Assembly: GCA_005885245.1 (NCBI GenBank)
Contig: VAWR01000056.1
Location: forward strand, 1-64,000
Reading direction: 5' to 3'
Origin: Actinomycetota bacterium
GTDB taxonomy: Bacteria; Actinomycetota; Thermoleophilia; Gaiellales; Gaiellaceae
DNA length: 64,000 bases
The notes beneath the pieces are model-generated. The model saw only the letters and a list, made by a program, of their open reading frames with translations, ran no database searches and was not told where the DNA came from. Within the stretch, counting starts at the first letter, position 1. Every line of letters starts with the position of its first letter. The translations under genes and the position numbers were made by a program. Below are positions 7,726 to 16,253 of this stretch, piece by piece.

Positions 7726-8582
7726 GTCGCGGCCTCCGCGAGCACGAAGGCGAAGAACACCATGCTCATCACACCGTTCACCGTGAAGAACGCGGCATTC
7801 AACCGCCGCAGGTCGCCGGGTCGGACGAGCGAATGCTCGTACGCGAGCAGCAACGCGACCGCGAGGACGCCGAGCCAGTACAACCAGCCGAGGTGCAAGC
7901 CGAGGCCGACCGCGGCAAGCAAGAGCACCGTCGCCACGTGCAAGAGGCGGGCACCCAAAACCGCACCTTCGACCCCAAACCGCACCGCAACCGAATGCAA
8001 GCCCTGCTGGACGTCGAAGTCCCGATCGAACAGCGAATAGAAGAGGTCGAAGCCGGCCACCCAGAACGCCACGGCTGCACCGAGCGCCCAGGCCTCCCAC
8101 GGCAGCCGCCCGGTGATTGCGACCCACGCGCCAACCGGGGCGAGCCCGTCGACGACTCCCAACCAGATGTGGCTCAGCCACGTGAACCGCTTCAGATACG
8201 GATAGACGACGAAGCCGACCAGTGGAATCGGCCAGAGCCAGCGCACGATCGGATCGAGCTGAAAGCAGGCGACCAGGTAGAGCGCGAACGCGAGCGCACA
8301 GAAGGCCGCCACCTGCAGACGGGAGAGCCGTCCCGACGGCAGCTCGCGATCGGCGGTGCGCGGATTGCGCGCGTCGATCTCCGCATCGATGAGGCGGTTC
8401 AGACCCATCGCCAACGACCGGCCGCCGAGCATGGCCAGGGTGATCCAGACGAGATCGTGGGCGCTCGGGACCTGGCGCACGCACAGCAACGCGCCGATGT
8501 ACGCGAACGGGAGCGCGAAGACCGTGTGCTCGATCTTCACCAGCGACGCGAAACGTCGCGGCAGGGCTGCCGTTGCGTTCAC
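7722..8582 (-). CDS. UbiA-family prenyltransferase
   Basis: A 286-residue intramembrane prenyltransferase with eight or nine helices. The first aspartate-rich motif is NRLIDAEIDARNPRT (about 62-76, N/DxxxDxxxD type) and the second is YSLFDRDFDVQ (about 188-198). These bind the prenyl diphosphate through Mg2+. The best family match is 4-hydroxybenzoate or related quinone-pathway polyprenyltransferases (UbiA/MqnP type); the aromatic acceptor is unknown. GTG at 8582 overlaps the mogA TGA as GTGA. A longer upstream frame lacks family similarity. Confidence 0.9.
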   Translation of the reverse strand: MNATAALPRRFASLVKIEHTVFALPFAYIGALLCVRQVPSAHDLVWITLAMLGGRSLAMGLNRLIDAEIDARNPRTADRELPSGRLSRLQVAAFCALAFALYLVACFQLDPIVRWLWPIPLVGFVVYPYLKRFTWLSHIWLGVVDGLAPVGAWVAITGRLPWEAWALGAAVAFWVAGFDLFYSLFDRDFDVQQGLHSVAVRFGVEGAVLGARLLHVATVLLLAAVGLGLHLGWLYWLGVLAVALLLAYEHSLVRPGDLRRLNAAFFTVNGVMSMVFFAFVLAEAAT

Positions 8583-9058
8583 GTCGACCTGTGCTCGGAC
8601 TGCTCGCCGCCGATCAGCTCGACAGCATGTCGGAGCGCCGGCTTGATCAGCGCGAAGCCGTCGCGGCATCCGCCGGGCGAGCCCGGCAGGTTCACGATCA
8701 GCGTGCGACCGCGGATCCCGGCAACGCCGCGGCCGAGCAGGCCATGCGGCGTTTTTTCGATCGCGTCGGCGCGAAGCGTCTCGGCGATTCCGGGAACGCG
8801 GCGGTCGAGAACGGAGTCCGTCGCCTCGGGAGTGAAGTCGCGTGGCGAGACGCCCGTGCCGCCCGTCGTCAGGATCAACCGGGCATGCTGAGAGAGCTCG
8901 CGCAGCGCCGCGGCGATCTTCGGCCGATCGTCGGGAACGACACGATGCTCGACGTCGAACTTCTCAGCTTCCAGCAGCTCGACCAGAAGGCCCCCGCTCT
9001 CGTCCTCCCGCTCACCCGCCGAGACGCCGTCCGAGACGGTGACGACCGCGGCCCTCAG
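8579..9058 (-). CDS. mogA: molybdenum cofactor biosynthesis protein MogA/MoaB-like (CTG start)
   Basis: Adenylyltransferase-fold protein of molybdopterin synthesis, 159 residues. TTGGTGVSPRDFTPEAT (about residues 65-81) and the late NLPGSPGG motif are family signatures. The conserved start (initiator)-R-A-A-V-V-T-V-S-D falls exactly on CTG at 9058. This CTG overlaps the moaC stop as CTGA and is preceded by AAGGA four bases upstream. No ATG, GTG or TTG is in frame near this position, so CTG initiation coupled to moaC termination is my best reading. Confidence 0.9.
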   Translation of the reverse strand: MRAAVVTVSDGVSAGEREDESGGLLVELLEAEKFDVEHRVVPDDRPKIAAALRELSQHARLILTTGGTGVSPRDFTPEATDSVLDRRVPGIAETLRADAIEKTPHGLLGRGVAGIRGRTLIVNLPGSPGGCRDGFALIKPALRHAVELIGGEQSEHRST

Positions 9059-9504
9059 AGCGGTTCCTTCGTCTTCTCGACGAGGGTCACATCTGACACG
9101 GACATCCCCGGATCGATCGCCTTCGCCATGTCGTAGACGGTCAGCGCGGCGATCGAGACCGCGGTCAGGGCCTCCATCTCGACGCCCGTTTGCGCCGTCG
9201 TCTCGACGACACCCCTGATCTGGACCGCGCCGCCCTCGACTGCCAGCGACACTTCGACGTGCGACAGGGGCAGCGGATGACACAGCGGGATCAACTCGCT
9301 CGTCCGCTTGGCGGCCATGATCCCCGCCACCTGGGCGGTCGTGAGCGCGTCCCCTTTCGGCAGCTTGCTCAGGCGGCGCGCCGTCTCCGGTGCCATCAGA
9401 ACGGTCGCACGCGCGATCGCTCGCCGTCGCGACAACGGCTTGCCGCCGACGTCGACCATGCGCACGTCGCCCGCCTCGCTGACGTGGCTCAGCTCGTCGC
9501 CCAT
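9055..9504 (-). CDS. moaC: cyclic pyranopterin monophosphate synthase
   Basis: Second step of molybdopterin synthesis, converting the MoaA product to cPMP. The 149-residue protein has MVDVGGKPLSRRRAIA near the start, the active-site segment KRTSELIPLCHPLPLSHV (about 70-87), and VEMEALTAVSIAALTVYDMAKA with the catalytic lysine. ATG at 9504 sits 13 bases after the otsA stop. An upstream in-frame ATG at 9558 would overlap otsA by 41 bases and adds nothing conserved. Directly coupled to mogA. Confidence 0.95.
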   Translation of the reverse strand: MGDELSHVSEAGDVRMVDVGGKPLSRRRAIARATVLMAPETARRLSKLPKGDALTTAQVAGIMAAKRTSELIPLCHPLPLSHVEVSLAVEGGAVQIRGVVETTAQTGVEMEALTAVSIAALTVYDMAKAIDPGMSVSDVTLVEKTKEPL

Positions 9505-9517
9505 TCCCTGCTCGATC

Positions 9518-10963
9518 CTAACGGGGCACACGTGCAGCGACTCGATCGAGGGCGGCAAGCTGCAACTCGATCCAGTCGCCGACGTCGTGTTCGCGCACGT
9601 GCTCCCGAATCGACTCCAGCCGACGGCGACGCTCAGCCTCGGGAAGCTTCAGCGCCTCCTCGAGAGCCGCGGCCTGTCCCGCGACGTCGAAGGGATTGAC
9701 CGAGACAGCCCAATCCGCCAATTCGGCGTGGGCGCCGGCGTTTTCAGACAGGACAACAACGCCGTTACGCTCATTCACAAGCGGTGCTTCCTTCGCGACC
9801 AGATTCATTCCGTCGAAGATCGCGTTCACGAGCAGGACATCGAATTGCTTGTATGCCGCGACCGACTTCGGGAAGTCATCGTCGACCTGCAGATCGATGG
9901 GCGCCCAACCGCCCTCACGGAAGCGATCGTTGACGCGCTTCGCCTCGCGCTCGATCACGCGGAGGTACTCCGCGTACTCGGGCACCTCCTGCCGCGAAGG
10001 GTTCAGCAAGGCCAACATGCCGATGCGCTCGATCATCTCGGGATGCGCCTCGAGGTAGAGCTCGAAGGCGCGGAAGCCGCGAACGATGTTCTTCGACGGG
10101 TCGGTCCGGTCGACGCGCACGATCAGCTTGTCGGGCCGGTGCGAAACGATCCCACGTTCCGCCGCGAGCACTTGCTCGCTCCGCGCGAGCTCCTCGAATT
10201 CCGACGTGTCGACGGAGATCGGTGCAACGACGGTCTTCGGCGTCACGTCCTCTCCGAGGAATTCGCGAGCGCTGTAGACGAAGTTTCGGCGCCACCGGTC
10301 CGTCTGGAAGCCGATGAGGTCGTTAGCGGTGAGTCCCTCGTGAATGGCGCGACGCACGCGCTCCGGGCACACACCCCAGTAATCGGGCTGGGGCCAGGGC
10401 ACGTGCACGAAATGCATCAGCGTCGCGTCGGGACACTGCTCCCGAACGAGCCGCGGCGCGAGGTACAGGTGGTAGTCGTGAAAGAAGACAGCGGCATCCG
10501 GAGCCACCTCGAGCTCGGCGATGACGGCCGCCGCAAAACCCGCGTTGACCTCCGCGTAACCATCCGTCCAGGCGGCGTCGAAAGCGCGGTCGAGGTTCGG
10601 CGTGTACGGAAGATTCCAGAGCGAGTGGTGAACGAACCACAGCATCGGGTTCGCGACGACGTCGTAGAACGACCGATACGCATGCTCCTCATGAGCGACG
10701 AGGCGGAGGCGGTAGGGAGCTCCGTCCCGACCCAGCTCGTCCACCGCCGCGCCGGCGAGGCTGCGGTCCTCGTCGGAGATCGCGCTCGCGATCCAGGTCA
10801 CGTCGTGATGTGAGACGAGAGGGCGAAGCGCCGTGACGAGACCGCCGCCGCCTCGCTTCGCCGTCCGGACACCATCCGCGTCGCGCGCATACGACACCGG
10901 CCCCCGGTTCGAGACGACAATCAGCTTTCGGCGCGTGGACGCCGCGTCAGACCGCTGCGACAA
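9518..10963 (-). CDS. otsA: alpha,alpha-trehalose-phosphate synthase (GT20)
   Basis: Transfers glucose from a nucleotide sugar to glucose-6-phosphate to make trehalose-6-phosphate. The 481-residue GT-B enzyme shows LIVVSNRGPVSY, the GGGGLVTAL loop (about 38-46), FFHDYHLYLAPRLV (about 159-172) and RVDRTDPSKNIVRGF near 287-301. The start is TTG at 10963, overlapping the treT stop by 17 bases. No OtsB phosphatase gene lies alongside, although a separate HAD gene could serve. It follows an anti-sigma gene and treT, which suggests stress-induced trehalose synthesis. Confidence 0.92.
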   Translation of the reverse strand: MSQRSDAASTRRKLIVVSNRGPVSYARDADGVRTAKRGGGGLVTALRPLVSHHDVTWIASAISDEDRSLAGAAVDELGRDGAPYRLRLVAHEEHAYRSFYDVVANPMLWFVHHSLWNLPYTPNLDRAFDAAWTDGYAEVNAGFAAAVIAELEVAPDAAVFFHDYHLYLAPRLVREQCPDATLMHFVHVPWPQPDYWGVCPERVRRAIHEGLTANDLIGFQTDRWRRNFVYSAREFLGEDVTPKTVVAPISVDTSEFEELARSEQVLAAERGIVSHRPDKLIVRVDRTDPSKNIVRGFRAFELYLEAHPEMIERIGMLALLNPSRQEVPEYAEYLRVIEREAKRVNDRFREGGWAPIDLQVDDDFPKSVAAYKQFDVLLVNAIFDGMNLVAKEAPLVNERNGVVVLSENAGAHAELADWAVSVNPFDVAGQAAALEEALKLPEAERRRRLESIREHVREHDVGDWIELQLAALDRVAARVPR

Positions 10964-12224
10964 CTGGAACTTCGGCCCCGGAGGTGTCGTTGCCGAGGAG
11001 CTGATTCATGAGCACGAGCCAGTCACGCAGAAGCCGCGGCGTGAGGAAGTGGCGACGCACGAACTCCTTGCCTCTCAGCGCCCGCTGACGCGCCTCCTGG
11101 GGGTCGCGCAAGATCTGGATGCAGGCGTCGGCACATTCGGACGCCGAATCGACCAGCCAGCCCGTCTCGCCGTCCTGGATCTGCGCGACGATTCCGCCGA
11201 CGCGTCCGGCGACTGTTGGCCGGGTCTTCCACAGACCCTCGGTGACCGTCAGGCCGAACCCCTCCTTGATCGACTTCTGGATGACCGCGGCCGAGTGCAC
11301 CTGGAAGGCGTTCACCTCGACCGAGCCCACGTTGTTCAGGTTGGAGAGGATGTAGATGTCGGGATCCCCGCCGGCGTAGGCGACTGTCTGGTTGTAGTAG
11401 TCCCAACCCTCCGGATCATCGTGCGCCATCGAGCCGACGAGCGCGAGCTGCACGTCCGGAAACTCCTCCTTCACCAGGCGGTAAGCGTCGATCACGCCCA
11501 GTGGATCCTTCCAGGGATCGAACCGCGACACCTGCGTCAGCAACGGCCGCTCGACGTCGATGCCGAACTGATCGACGATGTACGCGGCGTCTTCGGCCGA
11601 CAGGGCCATGTTCTTCGGTGCGAGCGGGTCGATCGCGGGGGGCCAGATGTAGCAGGGCGGCAGGCCCTCCGCCTTCGGAACGTACTCGCGCATGTGAAAG
11701 ATCGCCGCGTCGTAGCGCCGGATGGAGGGGAGGATGAAGTCGAACACCTCCTGGTTCGGCGTCGAGAAATCGATGTGCCCGCGCCAGACCCATGACGCGC
11801 GCGAGTTCGGGAAGTGGTCGATCATGCCGGCAGGCTGGGGGTCGTGGACGATCACGAAGTCGTAATCGTCCTCGAACTCCTGCGCGTTCAATTCCTGGTA
11901 GCGCCCGTAGATCTGGCGCTGCTCCGCGGTCAGGCCCTGCGGATTCCCCTGCAGGCCGTTGTGGATTGTCTTCGTGACGTTCCAGAACTCCTCGCCACCC
12001 TTGATGATCCGCCACTCGGCGTCGAGGCCGGCGTCCTGCATCAGGGGGATGAGCGTGTAGTTGATCTCCGCGACGCCACCGCCGAACGCCGTGGCTGAGA
12101 GATGGACGACGCGCTTGCCGACGAGCGGCTCGGCCAGACGCCGGATCTCGTCCATCAGCCCACGCGTGGCGATGGTCGCGTAGTCAGCGAGCGACTTGTG
12201 TCCGGCGTTGACGAGTTGAAGCAT
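10947..12224 (-). CDS. treT: trehalose synthase TreT-like glycosyltransferase (GT4)
   Basis: GT-B enzyme of about 425 residues that joins nucleotide-activated glucose to free glucose to make trehalose directly. Diagnostic parts are HLSATAFGGGVAEINYTLIP, VWRGHIDFS, QVSRFDPWKDPLGVIDAY and KEGFGLTVTEGLWK, which carries the family's EX7E catalytic region. The start is either ATG 12224 or ATG 12263, neither with a strong ribosome site; I chose the one giving MLQLVNAGHKSL. Placed between an RsbW-like anti-sigma gene and otsA, it gives a second, phosphate-free route to trehalose. Confidence 0.9.
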   Translation of the reverse strand: MLQLVNAGHKSLADYATIATRGLMDEIRRLAEPLVGKRVVHLSATAFGGGVAEINYTLIPLMQDAGLDAEWRIIKGGEEFWNVTKTIHNGLQGNPQGLTAEQRQIYGRYQELNAQEFEDDYDFVIVHDPQPAGMIDHFPNSRASWVWRGHIDFSTPNQEVFDFILPSIRRYDAAIFHMREYVPKAEGLPPCYIWPPAIDPLAPKNMALSAEDAAYIVDQFGIDVERPLLTQVSRFDPWKDPLGVIDAYRLVKEEFPDVQLALVGSMAHDDPEGWDYYNQTVAYAGGDPDIYILSNLNNVGSVEVNAFQVHSAAVIQKSIKEGFGLTVTEGLWKTRPTVAGRVGGIVAQIQDGETGWLVDSASECADACIQILRDPQEARQRALRGKEFVRRHFLTPRLLRDWLVLMNQLLGNDTSGAEVPVVAAV

Positions 12225-12277
12225 GGTCGGGGCGCGCTCGTTCCAGCGACGGTCGCGCAGCATACAGCCCGAGGTGG

Positions 12278-12724
12278 CTAACCCAATGCCTTCGCGAAAC
12301 GCAACCGGGATCCTCTTCCGCCCGGCTGCGTTCCGATCTCGACCTCGTCGGCGATCGCCCGGATGATCGCGATCCCGAGCCCTCCTTCCGACAGCCCGTC
12401 GGGCGCGTCGGGCGAATGCAAAGGGTCGAAGCCCCCACCCTCGTCGGTCACCTCGATCACGAGCCGGTCGGGAAGCAACTCGTACGAGATCTCCACGACC
12501 CCGACATCCTCCTCACCGTAGGCGTGTCGCACCGAATTGGACGCCGCCTCCGTCAGGGCGAGCTTGAGGTCGGCGACGAGCTCATCCGACAACGAGCGCA
12601 GACGAGCGATCCCGGTCAGGGCCAGACGACACAGCGTGATGTATTCCGCCCGTGCCGGAATGGTCAGCCGCACCACCACGCCGTCGCCGTTTTGGCTCGG
12701 CGTCATCGCGTGGGCTGCAACCAT
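12278..12724 (-). CDS. RsbW/SpoIIAB-like anti-sigma regulatory factor (serine kinase)
   Basis: A 148-residue GHKL ATPase of the anti-sigma-B/F type. It holds an N box ALTEAASNSVRHAY (about 56-69), a G1 box VTDEGGGFDP (about 92-101) and a G2 box GGLGIAIIRAIAD (about 113-125). Such proteins bind an alternative sigma factor and phosphorylate an antagonist. No sigma or antagonist gene is adjacent. Instead treT and otsA follow 14-54 bases downstream on the same strand. A sigma-B-like promoter precedes the gene, which suggests autoregulation. Confidence 0.9.
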   Translation of the reverse strand: MVAAHAMTPSQNGDGVVVRLTIPARAEYITLCRLALTGIARLRSLSDELVADLKLALTEAASNSVRHAYGEEDVGVVEISYELLPDRLVIEVTDEGGGFDPLHSPDAPDGLSEGGLGIAIIRAIADEVEIGTQPGGRGSRLRFAKALG

Positions 12725-12736
12725 CGCGAGAAAGGT

Positions 12737-12761
12737 TTACCAAAGAACAGCACAGCTAAAC
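12737..12761 (-). promoter_or_regulatory. sigma-B/F-type promoter candidate for the anti-sigma/trehalose operon
   Basis: Read on the minus strand, GTTT (12761-12758), a 15-base spacer and TGGTAA (12742-12737) closely match the sigma-B/SigF consensus GTTT-N14-16-GGGTAT/A. The predicted start of transcription is about 12730, only a few bases before the ATG at 12724. The same span is also bounded by GGTTTA and TAAACC inverted arms. Confidence 0.5.
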
Positions 12762-12829
12762 TCCTTAAACCTGCCGAGAATTGAGGCGCTAGGGCGCTGT
12801 GGGGAGCTTATGCCCCGCGGCGAGGCGCT

Positions 12830-14056
12830 CTAACCCGTCGGGAGCTGCCGCTCGCCCAGCGTCACCGCGATCTTCTTTCGCGCGCCGTCCCTGACCACCG
12901 TGAACACGGCGACCTCTTTCGGCTCGAGCGAGAAGGAGACGAGCCTGACGACGTCGTCCGCGCCTCGCACGGGAGTACCGTCGATGGCGACGATGACGTC
13001 GCCTCCCGTCGCGAGGCCTTGGATGCCAAGGACGTCGACGTCCTTCGTTCCGCCCCGAAGACCGGCCCGGTCAGCCGGGCTGCCCCCGGTGACGCCGACG
13101 ATCAGGGCGCCACGGCCCACGTGGTAGCCGAGGGCACGGGCGAGGGATGGAGTCATGTTCTCGGTCGTGATCCCGACGTAGGCGTAGTTGACGCGCCCCC
13201 TGGCGATCAACTGCGCTGCCGACCGTTTGGCGGCATCGATCGGAATCGCAAAGCCGATGCCGCTGTCGTTGCCGGTCCCCGGAGCGGTCTGGATCTGCGC
13301 ATTGATCCCGATCACCCGGCCGCGGGCGTCGAAAAGGGGCCCGCCGGAGTTGCCGTGGGTGATCGGCGCGTCCGTCTGGATCGCATCCACCACCTTGTAG
13401 TGCTGGACCGTCAGGGCCTTGATCGAGCGATGAATCGCCGAGACCACGCCGACCGTCAGCGTGTTCTCGTTGCCGAGCGGGCTGCCGATCGCGGCCACCG
13501 GCTGCCCGACGACTACCGACGCTGACTCGCCCAGCGGCACCGGCGACAGCGAGTGAGCCCTTGGATCGACGCGCAGCAGGCCGACGTCGTCGTACAGGTC
13601 CCAGCCGACCACCTTCGCCTCGACGCGATCGCCGTCCGCGAATTCGAGGAACAGATGCTCCGCCGGCCGGACCGTTGCCGCCTCGCCCGCGTTCGTGATC
13701 ACGTGCGAGTTCGTCAGCACGTAGCCCTTCGAGGAGATGACGAAGCCGGAGCCCTGCGAGACCTCCGTCGACTGGGCGGCCGGATTGCCGAAGTAGGCGA
13801 AGATCGTGACGACGCCGGGAGATCGCCCGGCGAAGATCCGCTCCGGGTCGAAGTGGTTGCCGGCGAGCGCAGGCACCTTGGACGTTGCGGCTGCAGGCAG
13901 TGAAAGCGGCGCCGCCGCCCGGGCCCGCACCACAACGGTTTTCGTGCCCTCGTCGAGCCAACCCGAACTCTTGCCGATCCCCAGTGCAGCGCCGCCGCCG
14001 AGTACGGCGGCGGCCACGGTTAGCGCGGCGAGAGCCGGAGCCCGCATCGGGCTCAC
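12830..14056 (-). CDS. membrane-anchored HtrA/DegP-type serine protease (S1C) with PDZ domain
   Basis: A 408-residue extracytoplasmic quality-control protease. An N-terminal hydrophobic segment (residues 5-28) is the anchor or signal. The catalytic triad is His118 (LTNSHVIT), Asp157 (YDDVGLL) and Ser237 (THGNSGGP), and one PDZ domain occupies about 300-400. The start is GTG overlapping the histidine kinase TGA (GTGA), so the protease is cotranscribed with a two-component system, as in CssRS/HtrA or MprAB/PepD. This implies envelope-stress control. Confidence 0.95.
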   Translation of the reverse strand: MSPMRAPALAALTVAAAVLGGGAALGIGKSSGWLDEGTKTVVVRARAAAPLSLPAAATSKVPALAGNHFDPERIFAGRSPGVVTIFAYFGNPAAQSTEVSQGSGFVISSKGYVLTNSHVITNAGEAATVRPAEHLFLEFADGDRVEAKVVGWDLYDDVGLLRVDPRAHSLSPVPLGESASVVVGQPVAAIGSPLGNENTLTVGVVSAIHRSIKALTVQHYKVVDAIQTDAPITHGNSGGPLFDARGRVIGINAQIQTAPGTGNDSGIGFAIPIDAAKRSAAQLIARGRVNYAYVGITTENMTPSLARALGYHVGRGALIVGVTGGSPADRAGLRGGTKDVDVLGIQGLATGGDVIVAIDGTPVRGADDVVRLVSFSLEPKEVAVFTVVRDGARKKIAVTLGERQLPTG

Positions 14057-15489
14057 TGTAGCGACGGCTCTCGCACGCGCTCGTTTTCCCGTGAAATCGC
14101 GGAATCCGTCGGAGTCGCCGGCAGCACGAGCGAGAAGAGCGTTCGCCCGGGCGCCGGCTCGAGCTCGACCGAGCCTCCCATCAGCTCGGCCAGCTCGCGC
14201 GCGATCGCCAGGCCGAGGCCGCTCCCCGAGGCCACCGCGCCCTCGAGTCGGTAGAACCGGTCGAAGATGTGGTCTGAATGCTCCGGTGGAATGCCGGGGC
14301 CCTCGTCCTCGACCGCCAGCAGGGCAGAACTGTTTCGGCGCGCCGCCGCGAGACGGACCGGGGTCCCTGGCGGCGTGTGGACGAGGGCGTTCTCGACCAG
14401 GATGCGCCCGATCTGCAAGACGCGCTCCTCGTCACCCAGCGCCGTGACCTCCACCTCCCCGCCGTCGACGGCGAGATGGTGGTCGGTCGACAGAGCCACG
14501 GCGTGGAATTCCTCGGCCAGGGTCTCTGCCAGCGAGCTGAGATCGATCCGCTCTCTTTCGACCGTCAGGCGGCCCGCATCCAGACGAGAGAGGTCGAGAA
14601 GCTCCGTGGCGAGCTTCGTCAGCCGCTCGACCTGCTCCCTCATCGTGGCCATGAACTCAGCCTGCGTCTTCGGATCGAGCTCCTCGTCGGTCATCAGCTC
14701 GAGAAAGCCGGCGAGCGAGAAGAGAGGCGTCCGCAGCTCGTGGGAGGCGTTGGCGATGAACTCACGCCGGGCCCGCTCGAGCTGCGCCAGGCGCTGACGC
14801 ATTCGCTCGAAGGCCGCAGCAAGCTGCCCGAGCTCGTCGCGCCCGCGGTCGACGACGGGTTCACCGAAGTCGCCGCTGGCAATGCGGTCCGCGGCGCGTT
14901 CGAGTCGGCGGATCCGGCGCGCGAAGATCGAGGCGGCGACGTAGCCGACGAGAAGGGACATGCCCAGAGCAATCAGGCCCGCGACCACCAGCCGGCTCCG
15001 GACGAACGCAATGCTGCTCAGTGAATCGTGCAATGAGGCCCGCAGGAGAACGACCGGCCCCGCCGCGAGTGGATAGGCCGCCTCGGCGAAGTGCTCGCCC
15101 CTCGAGGTGACCGTGCCGCTGACCGGCTTGAACTCGGTGAATGCGCGCAGCGCGAGCGGGTCGTTCTCGACATCCGCAGAGCTGACGGTGTTCGAGTCCG
15201 CGCGGACGACGATGGTGGGCGGGTTGTAGACGAGCACGGTGAAGTAGACGACGCGCGCGTCGGTGCTCGCCTCGGCCGCCTGGATCGTGTCGTCGAGCGC
15301 ATAGCTCGGGCTGTTCGCGAGCCCCACCCCGACCGACGGCGCAGCCTCTCGAAGCTGCGCGAGCTTGGCATTCGTCAACTTCCGTTCGAGCGACGGGACG
15401 ACGATCAGGTCGACCAGCACCAGCGCGGCGGCAACCACCACGGCAAGCCCGAGCCCCAGGCGCGCGCCGACGCTTCGGAGCGGGTTCAT
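14053..15489 (-). CDS. sensor histidine kinase (HAMP-HisKA-HATPase)
   Basis: A 478-residue membrane sensor kinase. Transmembrane helix 1 (about 10-31) and helix 2 (about 167-190) flank an extracytoplasmic sensor of about 130 residues, followed by HAMP (190-245). HisKA has the phosphoacceptor His250 in FIANASHELRTP, and the ATPase has N box ILVENALVHTPPG, G1 VEDEGPGIPPEH and G2 GSGLGLAIAREL. ATG at 15489 overlaps the response-regulator TGA (ATGA), and its own stop overlaps htrA. The ligand is unknown; the partner protease suggests cell-envelope stress. Confidence 0.95.
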   Translation of the reverse strand: MNPLRSVGARLGLGLAVVVAAALVLVDLIVVPSLERKLTNAKLAQLREAAPSVGVGLANSPSYALDDTIQAAEASTDARVVYFTVLVYNPPTIVVRADSNTVSSADVENDPLALRAFTEFKPVSGTVTSRGEHFAEAAYPLAAGPVVLLRASLHDSLSSIAFVRSRLVVAGLIALGMSLLVGYVAASIFARRIRRLERAADRIASGDFGEPVVDRGRDELGQLAAAFERMRQRLAQLERARREFIANASHELRTPLFSLAGFLELMTDEELDPKTQAEFMATMREQVERLTKLATELLDLSRLDAGRLTVERERIDLSSLAETLAEEFHAVALSTDHHLAVDGGEVEVTALGDEERVLQIGRILVENALVHTPPGTPVRLAAARRNSSALLAVEDEGPGIPPEHSDHIFDRFYRLEGAVASGSGLGLAIARELAELMGGSVELEPAPGRTLFSLVLPATPTDSAISRENERVREPSLQ

Positions 15490-16184
15490 CGATCCCGGAA
15501 GCGGTAGCCGACGCCCCGCACGGTGAGGATGTACTCGGGCTCGGCGGGGTCGAACTCGAGCTTCTCGCGGAGATGCCGGACATGGACGTCGATCGTCCGC
15601 GGCTCCCGGTAGTCAGCCCCACCCCACAGCGACTCGAGCAGCATTCGGCGGCTGTAGACGCGTCCCGGATGGGAAGCGAGGATTCTCAGCAGCTCGAACT
15701 CGACATACGTGAGCTGCACCTGAACCCCCCGCACCTCGACCGAACGCCGGGCCAGATCGATCTCGAGCCCGTCCAGGGAGATCAGATCACCGTCGGGACC
15801 GGGCTGCCGCGACGCCGAGGCGCGCCGCAGGAGGGCCCTCACGCGGCTGCGAAACTCGCGGATCGAGAAGGGCTTCGTGATGTAGTCATCCGCGCCCAGC
15901 TCGAGCCCGAGCACCTTGTCGAGTTCGTCGTCGCGCGCGGTCAGCATGATGATCGGCACCTCGCTCTCGGCGCGCAGCCGCTTGCAGACCTCCAGGCCGT
16001 CGAGCTTCGGCAGCATCAGGTCCAGGACGACGAGATCGACGTGCTCGGACTGGAAGAGCCTGAGCGCGTCTTCGCCGTCCCGGGCCTGCAGGACGCGGAA
16101 GCCCTCACGTTCCAGGGGGTACGCGAGGAGCTTCTGGATCGAGTCCTCGTCGTCGACGAGGAGGATGGTCGAGGAGTCGGGCAT
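15486..16184 (-). CDS. OmpR/PhoB-family response regulator
   Basis: A 232-residue regulator with a receiver domain (1-120; acidic pair DD11-12, phosphoacceptor Asp55 in VVLDLMLP, Lys104 in ITKPF) and a winged-helix DNA-binding domain (about 130-230; LTYVEFELLRILASHPGRVYS type). First gene of the regulator-kinase-HtrA run. The divergent M28-like gene starts 70 bases away, so the interval 16185-16253 probably carries both promoters. Confidence 0.96.
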   Translation of the reverse strand: MPDSSTILLVDDEDSIQKLLAYPLEREGFRVLQARDGEDALRLFQSEHVDLVVLDLMLPKLDGLEVCKRLRAESEVPIIMLTARDDELDKVLGLELGADDYITKPFSIREFRSRVRALLRRASASRQPGPDGDLISLDGLEIDLARRSVEVRGVQVQLTYVEFELLRILASHPGRVYSRRMLLESLWGGADYREPRTIDVHVRHLREKLEFDPAEPEYILTVRGVGYRFRDR

Positions 16185-16219
16185 GTCGGCTCGGCGTGGT
16201 TTGCCTGCCGGGCATCAGT

Positions 16220-16248
16220 TTGCCAGGAGATACGGCGCCTACTATAGC
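16220..16248 (+). promoter_or_regulatory. sigma-70-type promoter, probably giving a leaderless mRNA
   Basis: TTGCCA (16220-16225), a 17-base spacer and TATAGC (16243-16248). Transcription would begin about 16254-16256, at the ATG (16254) of the M28-like gene, so the transcript would be leaderless or nearly so. No ribosome-binding site precedes the ATG, which agrees. Confidence 0.6.
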
Positions 16249-16253
16249 CCCGT

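Noticed and set aside
5854-8484. 876-codon open frame on the minus strand spanning ccmB, ccmA, the RAYT gene and ubiA
   Set aside because: Only its last 212 codons match a family (CcmB); the rest is a GC-rich shadow of ccmA and ubiA, with Arg/Pro/Ala-rich composition.
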